This document shows, piece after piece, positions 1-12,018 of a stretch of DNA of 64,000 nucleotides. This DNA comes from Hygrophila difformis (taxonomy: Eukaryota > Streptophyta > Magnoliopsida > Lamiales > Acanthaceae). The position numbers were made by a program, and so were the translations under genes. The notes under the pieces were generated by a model. The model worked only from the letters and a program-made list of their open reading frames with translations. It did no database searches and was not told the DNA's origin. The DNA lies in the NCBI GenBank assembly GCA_030278955.1, contig JAOANR010000014.1:39941453-40005452 (forward strand), given 5' to 3'. The stretch's first letter is position 1; every line of letters starts with the position of its first letter.

Positions 1-1
1 T

Positions 2-679
2 GGGGGTCATTGGCATAAGGTGGCTTATGAGGGCCTGCCCCTCCTCTGCCCGCAATGCATGCGGTATGGCCATGCCAAACATGCTTGTCAGGCTCGCCCC
101 GCAGAGGTGACTGTGACGCCGGTCTCTACTCCGGTTACTGGTGTGCGGGACACTCAATTGGAACGTGCGGCAGTTGGGGCAAAATCTATGGATGTTGATG
201 CTGCAAATCCCCCAACCTCCCGAAATTCTGCTGGGATTCCTCCCACTTCCCATAATGATGTGGCAGTTACCAAAGATAGTCCAAACATTCCCCCGCCTAT
301 CCCAATTCAGCCTAATGGAGATGAATGGGTCAAGGTCGTAAGAAAAAAGTCTACTGGGCCTAAGAAGAATGGGCCTCCTGTTCCTGATATCCGCACTTCT
401 GCTGTGCGGGGCCGGCAGGCCTCTGGGCCGAGCAAGGATGCATTTGGGCCTAAAGTGCAACGACGTTCAGCTCCCACCTTGGTTGCTCCGCCTAAGGGTA
501 AAGATATTGCTTTGAGCTCCCTTCCATCCAACGATGAACTAAATCAGTTCGCTAAGAGAGCTCGTTCTTCTGGGCATGATGCGGCTGTCAAGCACGGTGG
601 ACCGGTGTCAGGACCTGGAGAGACCTCATCGTCCCTCGGAGGCAGGCCACCAGACCGGCCTGATGCTATGGAAACTTAG
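2..679 (+). CDS. LINE ORF1 protein, C-terminal part (zinc knuckle)
   Basis: The frame is open to the left edge, so the visible protein is only the C-terminal part of ORF1. The GTG at position 20 is not a start, because coding reads through it from upstream. A CCHC zinc knuckle of the form C-X2-C-X4-H-X4-C (CPQCMRYGHAKHAC) lies near the left end. The rest is Pro/Ser-rich and low in structure, as is usual behind the knuckle in plant LINE ORF1 proteins, which bind the element RNA. The reading frame ends with TAG at 677-679, and ORF2 starts 34 bp later. The DUF4283-type N-terminal part would lie outside the window. Confidence 0.85.
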   Translation, partial: GGHWHKVAYEGLPLLCPQCMRYGHAKHACQARPAEVTVTPVSTPVTGVRDTQLERAAVGAKSMDVDAANPPTSRNSAGIPPTSHNDVAVTKDSPNIPPPIPIQPNGDEWVKVVRKKSTGPKKNGPPVPDIRTSAVRGRQASGPSKDAFGPKVQRRSAPTLVAPPKGKDIALSSLPSNDELNQFAKRARSSGHDAAVKHGGPVSGPGETSSSLGGRPPDRPDAMET

Positions 680-713
680 AGTTCGTCCCCCTTCCCTCCT
701 TATCTTGTTTTTT

Positions 714-3700
714 ATGGATTTTCGGAATTTTAAAATGATTGCTTGGAATGTTGGAGGGATTTTGGGGAGGCCTTCAAGGCGTGTGCTTTTGGATATTATT
801 CGTCGGGTTGCTCCGGATATTCTGGTTATTATGGAGCCCCAGTCTTTGTTCATTCGTTCACAATTGTTTTTCTTCAAGGAAGGATTTATTCCACTGTGTA
901 TTCAGGAGTCTATTGGGAGATCGGGTGGTTTGTGGATTTTGCAGCGGAGGGGGGTGTTTTTCACTTCCCAGGTGCTTGATTAGAGGGATCGGCTATTGTC
1001 TATACAGCTTTCTTCTGGCGACCAGAATTGGGTGATGACTGCTATATATGGTCATCCTCAATATACTGCCCAACGTCTATTTTCGGATCAACTGCATAAC
1101 CTCTGCTCTTCGGTTGAAGGGGCATGGGTTGTTCTCGGGGACTGGAATCAGGTGTTAGCCTCTGAGGAGGTTCGTGGTGGCTTATTTAATGTAATGCGAG
1201 CCGAGGAATTAGGGAATGTTTTGCACGACTGTGGGTTGACTACTCTCAATACTCAGGGGAGCCCTTTTACATGGTCTCGGCCTGTTGGACAGGGTGGTCG
1301 TATTCAGAAGCGTCTGGATAGGGCGGTTGGGAATCTTGACTGGCTATCTCTCTTTCCTCTTGGCTTTGTTCAGACTCTTCCTATGGTCGGCTCGGATCAT
1401 TGTCCTCTACTGCTACGTTGTGGGATGGCTTCTCCACCAGCCCCTCCTCCTTTCCGATGGGAGGCTTCGTGGGCTCTCATGCCGGAATATTCTAATGTGG
1501 TGGCGGCTGCCTGGGCTAAACCAGCACCTTCTATTTGTGGGAGTCTTCAGAATGTTCGTTCATCCTCCCTCGAATTTAAACGCCTTCATTGTCAGAATTT
1601 TAAGTGGCGGAAGTTGAAACTTATGAAGCGTCTTGAAGGTATAGCAAGAACAATGGAGCATGTGGACTCTATCCGGCTAACACTTTTGGAACAGGAGCTG
1701 AAACGGGAATATGAGTTATTGTTGGCCCAAGAAGAGATGCATTGGTTTCAAAGAGCAAGGGACAAGTGGGTTCGTTATGGTGATCGGAACTCCGCTTACT
1801 TCCATGCCCGAGTTAAATGCAAACGACACCGGGAGCACATTCATGGGATCTTTTTACCTGATGGGACCTGGAGTGAGGACGAAGCTGTTATCCAGGCCCA
1901 GGTTACGGAGTATTACAAGACTATTTTCACCCCCCCACAGAACCCCCTGCGGCAGCGACTGGAAGTTGGTAATAGTAGTTCTAACATCCTCTGTCTTACG
2001 CGTATTGATGGGGAGGATAAGACGAAGCTTGAGATGGCTGTCATGGATAAGGAAGTAGATGATGTTGTCACTCAAATGAAGGGCTACTCGGCCCCCGGTC
2101 CTGAACGGGTTCCCTGCTAAATTTTACCAGCTTTTTTGGGACACGTTAAGGGCCTCCGTTGTGGCGTTTGTAAAGGAGAGTTTCCATACTGGTCGCCTGC
2201 CGGCTAACCTCACTCGAGCATACATCTGTCTTATTCCGAAAGTACCACAACCGATGTCCTTTAAGGATTTCCGACCCATTACGCTTTGTAATGTGTTGTA
2301 TAAATTCTTGACAAAGGTTGTTGTTAACAGGATTCGGGGGGTTCTTCAGTGTAAGATATCTCACCATCAAAGCGCTTTTCTGCCGGGCCGGGGCCCCGTC
2401 GATAATGCTATTACTTTACAGGAGTTGTTGAGTCATATGGCTTGTGCTCAGGGGCGGGTGCGTGGTATCATTTTAAAGATTGATATTGCGAAGGCCTTCG
2501 ACAGTGTATGCTGGGATTTCCTGGAAGCTTGTTTACATGAATTGGATTTTCCACATCCTCTAATCCACCTAATTATGGCTTGTGTTTCCTCTCCCACCTT
2601 TTCCATTATGTGGAACGGTAGTGCCTTGGAGGATTTCAAACCCGGCAGAGGTTTACGTCAAGGTGACCCAATGTCACCATATTTGTTCCTGATCATTATG
2701 GAGAAGTTGTCTGTCATGGTGTCGGGCTTGGTTCAGGAGGGTATTTGGAAACCTGTTCGGTTGTCAGATCACGGATTTGGAATTTCCCATCTCCTTTTCG
2801 CAGATGATTTGATTTTATGCTCTATGGTGGATAAGGATAGTATTGCATCTATTTCTACAGCCCTGAAGGCGTTTGGGGATGTGTCTGGTCTGCAGCTTAA
2901 CTCCCAGAAATCCTCTATTTTCATCCCATCGGTAGTTTCTCAGCCGGACAGAACTTGGATTCAGGAGATGCTTCACATGCCTGTCGTTGATCATATTGGC
3001 ACATATTTGGGTTTTCCCATGCTCTGTGGTCGTAAGAGATGCAGCGATTTTGATTTTATCCTTGATAAAATAGATCAACGGCTTGAAGGATGGGCTAGCA
3101 AATTATTGAACAAAGCGGGGCGACTTACGCTTTGTCAAGCCGTGTTGTCTGCCATTCCTACATACTTCATGCAGTTGCACTGGCTTCCCGAGTCCGTCTG
3201 TACTGCTATTGACAGACGAATTAATCGTTTCTTATGGAAAGACCATGCGGGGAAGGGCCTTCACTTGGTCCGGTGGGATAAAGTCGCCACATCTAAGCAC
3301 TGTGGAGGGTTGGGCCTGCGTCGTGCACGCACCATGAATGTGGCTTTACTTGGAAAGATCCTTTGGGGACTTCTCCACTGGAAGAACAAACCCTGGTGCA
3401 ACTTAGTTCATGGGTTGACTCCAGATTTGAACTTCCTTCTTTGTACCCCCCTGCCAGGTAAGTCTTGGTGTTTGAAAATGGTAAATAAGCTTGTCCCTCT
3501 TTTGAAGTCTGGTTACTCCTTACGTGTTGGGCAGGGAGATGTCTCGCTATGGTTCTCGCCATGGTATGAATCATGTCAACTCGGGCCTCGGATCCCATAT
3601 GTAGCGTGCCAAGACTTGGACCTTCGTTTGAAGGATGTTATTTCTGATGGTGTTTGGGATTGGAGCAGACTTTATTCCCCTATCCCAGCTCACTTGCTAC

Positions 3701-4800
3701 AAGCTATTTGTAGCTCTCCGCCTCCGACCTTGCATCATTCGGTGCATGATTTGTTCATTTGGAAACACAGCCGGACTGGGTTGTACTCTGTTCGGTCTGC
3801 TTACCATTTTCTAGCTGATATGGAGAAAGAAACTAATTGGAGTTGGATGTGGAAGGTGGACATCCCGGCGAAAATTGGTTTACTCCTATGGTTGCTTGGA
3901 CATGATGCGGCCCCGGTTAATGACCTTCGGTTTAAAAGACATTTGGCTTCCTCCCCTCTTTGCCAACAGTGTGGTGTGGAAGTGGAAACTTGGTGCCACT
4001 GGATCTTCTATTGCGATTGGGTTCTGCAGGTTTGGCGCTCCCTTCGCATAGCAATTCCACCTGATTGTTGCTCCATTCCTAAGGCAGACATCCGGACCTT
4101 CATGTTTGGACTTTACAGATGTTATGGGCATATTTTTTTGGCTGCTGTTTGGGTCTTATGGCTAGAACGAAACGCTCGGTTATTCCGGGGTGTGCACCGA
4201 TCGGTATGGCAGATCACTCGGGACATTTGGAACTTGGCAGCCGAGTTGCATTCGGCGCAAAACAGGACAGGCCCTTCCACTCGTTCCCTTCGGTTAATAC
4301 ATTGGAATATGCGGGGTAGCCATGGTACTATACTACACTCTGATGGTAGCGCCTTAGGTAACCCTGGCCGCTCGGGCTTCGGCTTTGTGGTGAGGGATGA
4401 TACGGGTCATTGGCTAGGTGGAGGATGTGGCTTTCTTGGGCTTCACTCAGATATGTTTGCTGAGCTTTGGGCACTGGCCGCAGTATTAGCCTTTGTCTCG
4501 CAAATGGGCATCAGGAAGGTTTGCTGTTATGTTGACTCAATGGCAGTTTTGGAGTTGCTTGATTCCTCCAGTTCCTTTCACCAGTTCGCTACTATTATTT
4601 CACGCATTATGGAGCTCCGTGGTACCTTTGAGGAATGTGTTGTTTACCATGTTTATCGGGAAGGGAATCGTGTTGCTGATAAGCTTGCCAAGTTTGGGGC
4701 TTCCATTGAAGATTTCTACACCACCTGGGCGTTTCCTCCTGACTTGGTTCTTGGGGACCTAGCGGCGGATGCATCTGGCGTGGGTTTCCCAAGATTTTAG
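714..4800 (+). pseudogene. LINE ORF2 (endonuclease-RT-RNase H), broken
   Basis: ATG at 714 opens an exonuclease-endonuclease-phosphatase domain (IAWNVGG, LGDWNQVL, LDRAVGNLDW, VGSDHCPLLL). A TAG at 981-983 interrupts it, and the same frame then continues to 2120. A one-base insertion in the AA at about 2104-2105 shifts the frame; coding continues from there in another frame to TAG at 4800. The downstream part has reverse transcriptase motifs (GLRQGDPMSPYLF near 2650, FADDLILC near 2800), the RVT-associated zinc-binding region near 3770-4050 (CQQCGVEVETWCHWIFYC), and an RNase H domain from about 4330 (HSDGSALGNPGRSGFG). In an intact copy this protein nicks DNA and copies the RNA at the nick. 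Two breaks make this copy inactive. Confidence 0.93.
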
Positions 4801-4896
4801 TGCAAGAGTTTTTCTTTTGCTTGTTTTTTCCTTTATGTTCTTTTTCCTTTTCTCTTTTCTTGTTGTTTTCAGGCTTCGGCTTCTCCAAAAAAAAAA

Positions 4897-5860
4897 TGAT
4901 GCTAATAAATTTATAGTAGTTCAAATTTATAGTTCAAATTTTTCAAAGATAATTTATTTTTTAATAATTAAACCATTTTTAAAAATAAATAACTATTGAT
5001 ATCAATTAAATCCTAATTTTATTCATGATTCCTTCTTTTGATTTTGAATTCGTAAGACTATTTTTCTCATTCTTTATTTTCGTAGTTCACATATTGTCTT
5101 CCTTTATTGTAACCAAAAAAGCATCATCTTCTTTTATCTATTTGTGTTTTCATTTTGTTAATAGTAAGAATTTTTAATTTATTGATAAAAAACTTAAAAT
5201 CCGTCCATTAGCGGAAATTTTTTAATTTCCTACCCAAAGCGTCCATCAAAAGCTACTATAAATAATGCAGGCCCCATTCTTAAACTCTGCAGAGTAATTG
5301 ATTACAACTTTATTGGTACATGCACACCTTTCTTTTTCATTTTGGATATTTGATTCAAACTTTTTAGAAATGAAATATAATAATGATGAGATTCTAGACG
5401 ATTTAAATTTTTATGGCTCCCAAATAAATCAAAATTTTCAGATATATATATTTTTTAAAATTATTTAAATAATTTTAAAATAAATCATTATATTGGCTTA
5501 ATAACATTAAACAATATTTAAATACTTTTAAAATACACCTTTAAATATATTGTACAATAAATAAAAATTATTTTCGAATCTTACAAAAAAATGAAAAGAA
5601 AAAAAATCAACATATACAGAAATACTAATACTCAATACATTCTCTATCTGTAGCATTCCAAATGCAAATTTTCTAATAATTATAATGATTATGTAGTTAT
5701 AACTTATTGTGTTGGTATTGCATGTAATGTGTTTAGGTTAAATGCAAAAGTTACAATTCTAAATTTTGAAATAATATATAGGCTATTTATTTATTAATTA
5801 TCTTCAAATGATTAGTATTTCAAATATATATATTTATATATTCTATAAACATTACTTTGA
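4897..5860. other. AT-rich non-coding DNA after the LINE
   Basis: AT-rich sequence with short A and T runs. I see no open frame with protein-like composition and no clear terminal repeats here. Confidence 0.6.
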
Positions 5861-5967
5861 AAATTGATACTATAATACTCCCTTTGTAATTTGTGTGGTT
5901 TGGGCTCCCACACACCTTTGCCGACACATGAGTGTCACTGTGTACCAAAAAAATTGATACTATAATA
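5861..5967 (+). mobile_element. 5'-truncated SINE 3' end with 17-bp target duplication
   Basis: The 17-bp sequence AAATTGATACTATAATA occurs at 5861-5877 and again at 5951-5967. Between the copies lie 73 bp ending in a short A run. The insert contains GTAATTTGTGTGG followed by TTGGGCTC, which resembles the 3' part of the SINE at 46559-46735 and the SINE-like copy at 62985-63155. The long direct repeat and A tail are marks of insertion by LINE machinery. The RNA polymerase III promoter part is missing. Confidence 0.75.
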
Positions 5968-6263
5968 AATGGAATTTGATTCTTTTCAAATTTTTAGCGC
6001 TAAAATGAGATATTTGAAAAATTAGTTTAGGGGTACTTAATGTGTATTTTTTTGTCAAAATTATAACCATCAATAATGTCTACAATTATTGGTTACTTTA
6101 ATGTATTGATATGGTAGAAATAATGTCTAAAATGTCTATAAAAAATCGTGATATTTAAATAGGATCTATAATTAGGGTAGGAATGATTATGTCTAAATAT
6201 TATAATTATGATACCATGCAAAATCTTAATAAATCTGCAAAAGATATCAAAGACTTAAAATAA

Positions 6264-6520
6264 TACTCCATCCATTCTTTTTTAGTTGTCTTTCTAGAAA
6301 ATATTATTACACAAACCAATAAACATAATTATTAGCACACAATCTTTCATTTCTACCACTCTCACTTACCAAAAAATGTACTTGGGGTGAAGAGAGAATG
6401 GACATAATTGGGGGAATAAATGGGTGATATTGGAAAACTTTTATAGAAATACCCACAATGGCAATTATTGTGAAATATTTTTTCATCTCTAAAAAGACTA
6501 TTATTTTGGAGGAGGGAGTA
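6264..6520. mobile_element. Stowaway-like MITE
   Basis: A 257-bp element bounded by TA. The left end reads TACTCCATCCATTC and the right end, reversed, reads TACTCCCTCCTCC. Both ends go on into similar GTCTTTxTAGA sequence. The TA target and CTCCCTCC-type inverted repeats are typical of Stowaway (Tc1/mariner-derived) MITEs. No coding capacity. Confidence 0.8.
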
Positions 6521-7090
6521 GTAATACTGAATTCTACCAACTAAATGACCATCCATATAAAATGCAGGATTGAATGATTATCTAACTTTATAGAAAACAT
6601 AAAAGAAGTTTTATTAAATAGGGTTCATAGGGTAGTAATAATTACACAACTTTCTATACCACAAAAAAGAGGCACCGAATTTTTAGCCAATCAACCAAAT
6701 GAAATAATTAATTATTCATTCAATTCAAATCCAATTATAACAGATTTTTAAAATAAAAATTAATACAATGTTGTGTAGTAAATAATTAATTATACAATTG
6801 GCTTATGTTTAAAAAAATTATGATGCTTACCATTTTGGGCTGTGTTTTTTTTTTTTTTTGGCATGTTTAAATTATTCAGTTAATAGACCTATTTAATACA
6901 AAGTTGATGTTTTGGCCCAAGTCCTAGACATCATTGATGACATATATAGCTAATTGATACTTTATTGGAATCTGCATATATTTCTTTTCTATTTTTTTAT
7001 AGTTTTGATATCAAATCAAATCAAACTTTTTAAAAATCAGACACAATAATAATGGAACTTTATAGTCCCCTTTTTCAAAAATTGAAATAC
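6521..7090. other. AT-rich non-coding DNA
   Basis: AT-rich sequence with a long T run near 6848-6860. No gene-like frame seen. Confidence 0.55.
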
Positions 7091-7325
7091 ATAAATATGT
7101 TTTACTATTCATTAAATAATTTTGATTCATTTTTTTTAATTCAGTTATATAAAATAAAACATAGTCAAGTGAGATATTGTTAGATTCGTCTAACGTATAG
7201 TTTCATAATATCAAATTTTTATAATTTTTACTTTTACACAAATTAAAAAATTATGCTTTAAAAATATGCATTGGATTACGTGAAATCTATGAATATTCCA
7301 ACTTTTTGAAACCGGAGTATAATAT
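7091..7325. mobile_element. MITE remnant carrying the shared TTAGATTCGTCT module
   Basis: Contains ACATAGTCAAGTGAGATATTG then TTAGATTCGTCTAACG and GCATTGGATTACGTGAAA, the internal module found in many elements of this window. The right end CCGGAGTATA is TIR-like, but the left end is not clear. Approximate limits. Confidence 0.45.
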
Positions 7326-7657
7326 AAATTTTTATGATTCCAAAAATTTAAAATTTTGTATATAGATAACATTTAATTATTTATGATAACGATAAATATA
7401 ATTTGATTAGAGTTCCAAGGATATTCAGACATTTGACCAAAAGAACATATAATTAGGAGTATATGTACGTCTACACATTTATAAATAACCAAAACCCCAT
7501 TTTTTTTATTTTTTTAGAGAAATAATGATTACAACTTTATTGGAACTTGCACATCTGACATCTCTCTTTTCCATTTTGAATATTTTATTCAAATTTTTTA
7601 GAAATCAGATATACTAATGATATGGGGTTCCAGTGCAAAGCTTCTACCAAAAGCTAC

Positions 7658-7923
7658 TACTCCCTCCATTCCTTTTTAATGGTTGTTTTGGACCAAATTG
7701 CACAAACCAATGAGTATAATAATTACTTTAGACATTTATATTTTTGTCCATCATTATGGTGGTATAGAGTAGGGATTGGTTAATTTTAAAAAAAATGTGA
7801 GATAATGCACAATATTATAGACAAATCATTAATGAGGGTAGAAGGGTAATATTGAAAAATGACAACTATTTTGCAATACTTTTTTATTTCTAAAAAGACA
7901 ACTAATAACAAATGGAGGGAGTA
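7658..7923. mobile_element. Stowaway-like MITE
   Basis: A 266-bp element with TA at both ends. Left TACTCCCTCCATTCC and right (reversed) TACTCCCTCCATTTG form inverted repeats, followed inward by AGTTGTC/GGTTGTT similarity. It belongs with the element at 6264-6520, which has the same spacing and inner AAAAAGACAACT-type motif. Confidence 0.85.
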
Positions 7924-8909
7924 TAAAATAATGCAGGCCCAATTTTTTAACTTACTCCAAATTAATTAATTAATTATATGCATTTGCAAATAATGATATT
8001 TTTTTGGAACATACACATCTCTTTTTGTCCATTTTAAATATTTGATTAGATTTATCAAGTCAAATAACAAATCTTTAGAAATTATATAGTATAATAATGA
8101 TGAGGATCCAAACAATTTAAATTTTAACGATTCCAAATAAATTTAAAATTTTGGATATAGATATTTTTTAATTTATTTAGTGTAATGGTAAATATAATTT
8201 TCATGGTTCCAAAAATTTTAATTTGAAATTAAGATATTTTTAATGCTTATTTTCTATGCATTTGTTAATATTAGTTTTAATGCACTCTCACTTTATTGGG
8301 AATACAAAATGCATAACATTTACTCAACCTTGAGCTGACATAATGAAATACTCTCAAATAGGCATGCGCGATTTTTCAAGAGTAAAAAAGCATTATACGG
8401 AGCTGACATAATAAAATACTCCCAAGGCCATCATCATGGTTTTTGATACTTGATTCCCGAGGCCTCTGGGAACTCTTCCAAATTTGAATTGCAATGGCAA
8501 TCTAACTAAATTGTACGGAGTAATGCCACTATCTTAAACTAAATTATACTACATGAATTTATTTTATTCCTTCTTAATTTGAATTGCATTGGGACTTGGG
8601 AGTAAAACATATCTATATCCAAAAAATGATATTGCTCCTGGGATAGATTTTGTAGAAGATTGGACAGCCATTGCACAACTATCAAGAATTGAATCATCAT
8701 TGACCATCTCCATTAAACTCAAATTTATGCAGCCATACAAAATTATTCTTTTCAATCTCTCTCTTACTCTAAAAGAGTACATATAACTTACTGCAAGATA
8801 AAGTAACAAATTTTCAGATTTCCATCAACCGTGTCTTATTCTATCCAATTCATTTGAGGAAAGCAATCCCAACAAATGTTTCTCAACACAGAAAACCAGA
8901 GAAAGACTA
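7924..8909. other. AT-rich intergenic DNA downstream of epoxide hydrolase fragment
   Basis: AT-rich sequence. Short overlapping frames at 8564-8809 on both strands have no recognisable family features. No terminal repeats that I can support. Confidence 0.5.
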
Positions 8910-9487
8910 TTAGGACTTTTGGATGAAGTTGTAAATGTGATCAGTAGTTTCCTCTGGTTTTTCTTGGTTCAGAAAGTGAGTCACTCCTTCCATGACCACC
9001 ACTTCCTGCAGAAATGGCACATGTTTCTTGAATCCACCCTTTTGAATGCAATCCTTAACGCCCAGCGTGTTATACGTAATGTCCAGATCTCCAACAATGA
9101 ACTTCACTGGAACTTTTATCGGCACCCCAGTCTAGGGGGCCATCAGCTCCCAATTTCTACACCAAATAATAAATTATTTATAGATGAAATTTTTTTAAAA
9201 GCACAAAATTGAAGTACCAAACAAATAGTTGCTTGCAAGACGAACAGGTTCAATGCTCGATAATAGTTCAATCCACCGGTGAATCCTTTCTGGTCGAACT
9301 TGCTAGCATAGTATTGCACATCGTCCTCTGACAACCAAGAGGGCAATTCAACTGGTTTGCAAAGAATCTGACTCAATTCAACCGATTTAGGAAACACAGG
9401 AGGAGCTGGATTCCTTGACGATAGGAATTTCTTGATTACTTGCGGCGCACCAGCTTTCGCAAACTCCCCTTCTACTTCTCCAGGTTC
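8910..9487 (-). pseudogene. Soluble epoxide hydrolase (alpha/beta hydrolase) 3' fragment with premature stop
   Basis: Two exons of a plant soluble epoxide hydrolase, the cytosolic enzyme that adds water to fatty-acid epoxides. The first exon, complement 9246-9487, begins after a TTTGTAG acceptor with EPGEVEGEF and holds LPSWLSEDDVQYYASKF and GGLNYYRALNL. The second, complement 8910-9156, holds PVKFIVGDLDITYN and VVVMEGVTHFLNQEKP, where the Asp and His fit the usual catalytic Asp-His pair. The intron is 89 bp with GT/AG ends, and the phase joins correctly. Between ELMAP and TGVP, the codon at 9132-9134 is TAG where the family normally has Trp, so the protein would stop 80-odd residues early. 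The N-terminal exons with the nucleophile Asp were not found upstream. Probably a decayed copy. Confidence 0.82.
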
Positions 9488-10079
9488 CTACAAATGAAAA
9501 AAATTAACGCCTTAGTACGAAGCAAGAAGAAATAATGGAGGAAACGCGGTGGTGGAAAAGGAGAAGATGGAAGGAAAGATTTCGATTATTCGGGAAAAGG
9601 AGCAGCGTAGTTGAGAAGACGGATGCAGATGAGGGGCAGTAGAAATTAGGGATTTTAAACAAATACGGGGTTTAGGATGGTAGGGGGAGCACATATTTAT
9701 AATGGGGAGGACAATTTCCATGTCATTGTGGAATTCTTTTATGTTGGAAGTGGATGTTTTAGTGGGTGAAAGAGAAAATAATAAAAAAATTATTTGGGTG
9801 GGGAAAATACATATGGCGGGAAACTATGTGTGTGTAGAATGTTATTAGTTTATATGTTATAAAGGATTAAAAAGCATTTCAAAATAGAAGTAGTTGTTAT
9901 TTGAAGTATATTTATATCATATTTTTTCAATATTATCTTTTATCTTTTTATAAATATTACTCCTAGAATACTGTGCAATTTCTCTCTACTTTAATTTTAC
10001 TTTTTTTTTTATAAATAAGAGTAAAAATGAAAAAATAAGGGGCTAATCATTGGTATATGTGATTTGTCTAAAATTGATG
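9488..10079. other. Non-coding DNA upstream of epoxide hydrolase fragment
   Basis: This is where the upstream epoxide hydrolase exons should lie, but no alpha/beta hydrolase N-terminal motif (HGFPE, HDWG) is seen. The minus-strand frame at 9512-9721 has no family features. Confidence 0.5.
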
Positions 10080-10263
10080 AACGGGAGTAGGAATGGCAAT
10101 GGGTCGGATCTGGGTCGGTTCCGCCAAGACCCAAGACCCAACCCAGGGCTCGGGTTCGGTTCGGTTTCGAGTCTGACCCGGTTCTGGGTCTATTTTTGTA
10201 AGACCCAAGTTCCGTCTCGGTTTTCGGTTCTGACCCGGACCCATTGCCATCCCTATACGGGAG
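10080..10263. mobile_element. Small hAT-type MITE (168 bp) with 8-bp target duplication
   Basis: The element at 10088-10255 starts TAGGAATGGCAATGGGTC and ends GGACCCATTGCCATCCCTA, a near-perfect terminal inverted repeat. It is flanked by AACGGGAG (10080-10087) and TACGGGAG (10256-10263), an 8-bp duplication with one mismatch, as for hAT elements. Inside are repeated GGGTCGG/GACCC motifs. Joining the flanks gives GAACGGGAGGGAGTA, which looks like a Stowaway terminus, so it may have landed in an older MITE end. Confidence 0.8.
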
Positions 10264-10292
10264 GGAGTACATTGTAGTAGTTGCAAATGGCA

Positions 10293-11382
10293 ATAAAAAC
10301 TAGGGGTGGGCACGGTTCGGTTAACCGGACTTTTTCTGGTATTTGTTAACCGAACCGAACCGAACAAATATTCGAACTCATTAACCGAAACTGAACCGAA
10401 AATCTTCGGTTAACCGTGATCTCGGTTAACCGAAAAAAATCCTGCTACTCGCGGATTATTCGAACCGAACCGAATCGCCACATTATAACACAAATCTGTT
10501 GGGTTTATTCCACTCCCACAGCATCAAAACTTGTTTTTTTGAATTTACTCCAAAAGTTTACATATCCAAACAAGAAAACACAAAATGCTCAATGGTGAAG
10601 CATAACACTTACACAGAGTCTGATTGAACAAATAATATCAGTAGTAGAAAATATTTGAACAATCCAGAGCATATAGAACAACTTCATAAAACCCATTAAA
10701 TAAAGCCAACAACCTTTAACTTATAACAAGGACTAGGGAGTGTAGAGCAGCGAGGGTAAGGAGGCGTCGCTGCATCAATTGGAGGAAGGAGCGAGGGTGA
10801 GGACGAGGGCTAGGACGGAGCTACGGCGTGGGCGAGCAGCGGCCGAGGCGACGCTGCGTAGTCGGAGGAGGGAGCAAAGATGAGGACGAGAACAAGGATG
10901 GAGCAACGGTGCGTCGTCGTGTCGGCTTAGCAACCCTAAAAGACGTGAAGATGGAATCGATTTCGTACTTGGAAGAATTGGTGAATGGAGCGGGACGAGC
11001 GGCGCCCTACACAATTTGGGGATTAGGTTTTTTTGGATGAGCATTTGGGGATTAGGTTTGATATTTGACTACAGTAGATATATTTATTTTTATTTATTTG
11101 AATTATTTCATTAGGTTATTAAAGAGGTTAAAAAATATATATATAACTGTATCTATATTGAATTTTGAATTTTTAATCTAATAATATATAAACGGTTCGG
11201 TTCGGTTAACCGGGGTAAAAAATTTTGAAAAATCGTAACCGAACCGAACCGAGCAAATATTTGTATTGAAGTATTTGTAACCGAACCGAATCCCCCGGTT
11301 AACCGAAAATTCTATTCGATTTCGATTCGAATCCTCGAATCAGCGGTTCGGTTCGAATTTTTTGCCCACCCCTAATAAAAAC
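10293..11382. mobile_element. Non-autonomous hAT element (1,074 bp) with exact 8-bp target duplication
   Basis: ATAAAAAC occurs at 10293-10300 and again at 11375-11382. The element between (10301-11374) starts TAGGGGTGGGC and ends GCCCACCCCTA. Subterminal regions are packed with AACCGAACCG/CGGTTCGGTT repeats, at 10310-10475 and 11190-11355, as expected for transposase binding sites of hAT elements. The centre (about 10735-11060) is GC-rich and gene-like, unlike the AT-rich flanks, and may be captured host sequence. No transposase is encoded. Confidence 0.9.
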
Positions 11383-11986
11383 CAGCTGAGAATTCCCCGG
11401 ATCCCGGAGTAAAATCATGGACTTCCCAAGTACAGTAGCTACGGCCTCGTGAAGTGGAACCAACGTTGTTGTCCAGTTTTTGACCCTTCCACCACCAAAC
11501 CACAGCTTTGCTTTTCATTTTCTTTATTTCTCTTCGAAATGTAATAATTGTAGTAGTATTTGACCTCTAATTTTATTTACAAACTTATGATAAAAGGTTA
11601 CTCCCATCAAAAACTGAGAGCATATTTTATTTAATTTTTATGTTGGATGGTGAATCTGGTATATTTAAGTTATTCAACGTGTAAATTTAAACAAATGTTA
11701 TTGCGAAATTAAACAACCAATCTCCAAATTACCGAGTATTCAATTGAAGCCGGTTTTGTTCCACCGCATAAAGTAAGAGAATTAAGTGTTGGAATATTCC
11801 ATTCATGTGGGGCATCTTATTTATTCTCAATAATAATCGCAATTTGCCAAATATAACATGGAGTATGTGTGTCAGGTAATTTTTTAAATAATAATAATAA
11901 TAATAATTAATAACAATAACAATAATAATAATAGTAATAATAATCCTATTTACATAGTCAAGCAAAGAAAATAATCCTATTTACTC

Positions 11987-12018
<32 letters not shown>

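Larger units (their letters stand above)
1..4896 (+). mobile_element. L1-type LINE retrotransposon, 5' part outside window
   Basis: A non-LTR retrotransposon running left to right, with ORF1 (zinc knuckle), ORF2 (endonuclease, reverse transcriptase, RNase H), a short T-rich 3' UTR and a ten-base A run at 4887-4896. The left edge cuts ORF1, so the 5' end and the target duplication cannot be seen. ORF2 has one in-frame stop and one frameshift, so this copy is dead. Just before the A run lies GGCTTCGGC, also found before the tail of the intact LINE at 54969-60768. Order of domains and the 34-bp spacer between ORFs match that second LINE. Confidence 0.93.

Noticed and set aside
10828..11040. 70-codon frame in the hAT core
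   Set aside because: Opposite-strand frames of similar length exist and no family is recognised; kept only as possible captured sequence.
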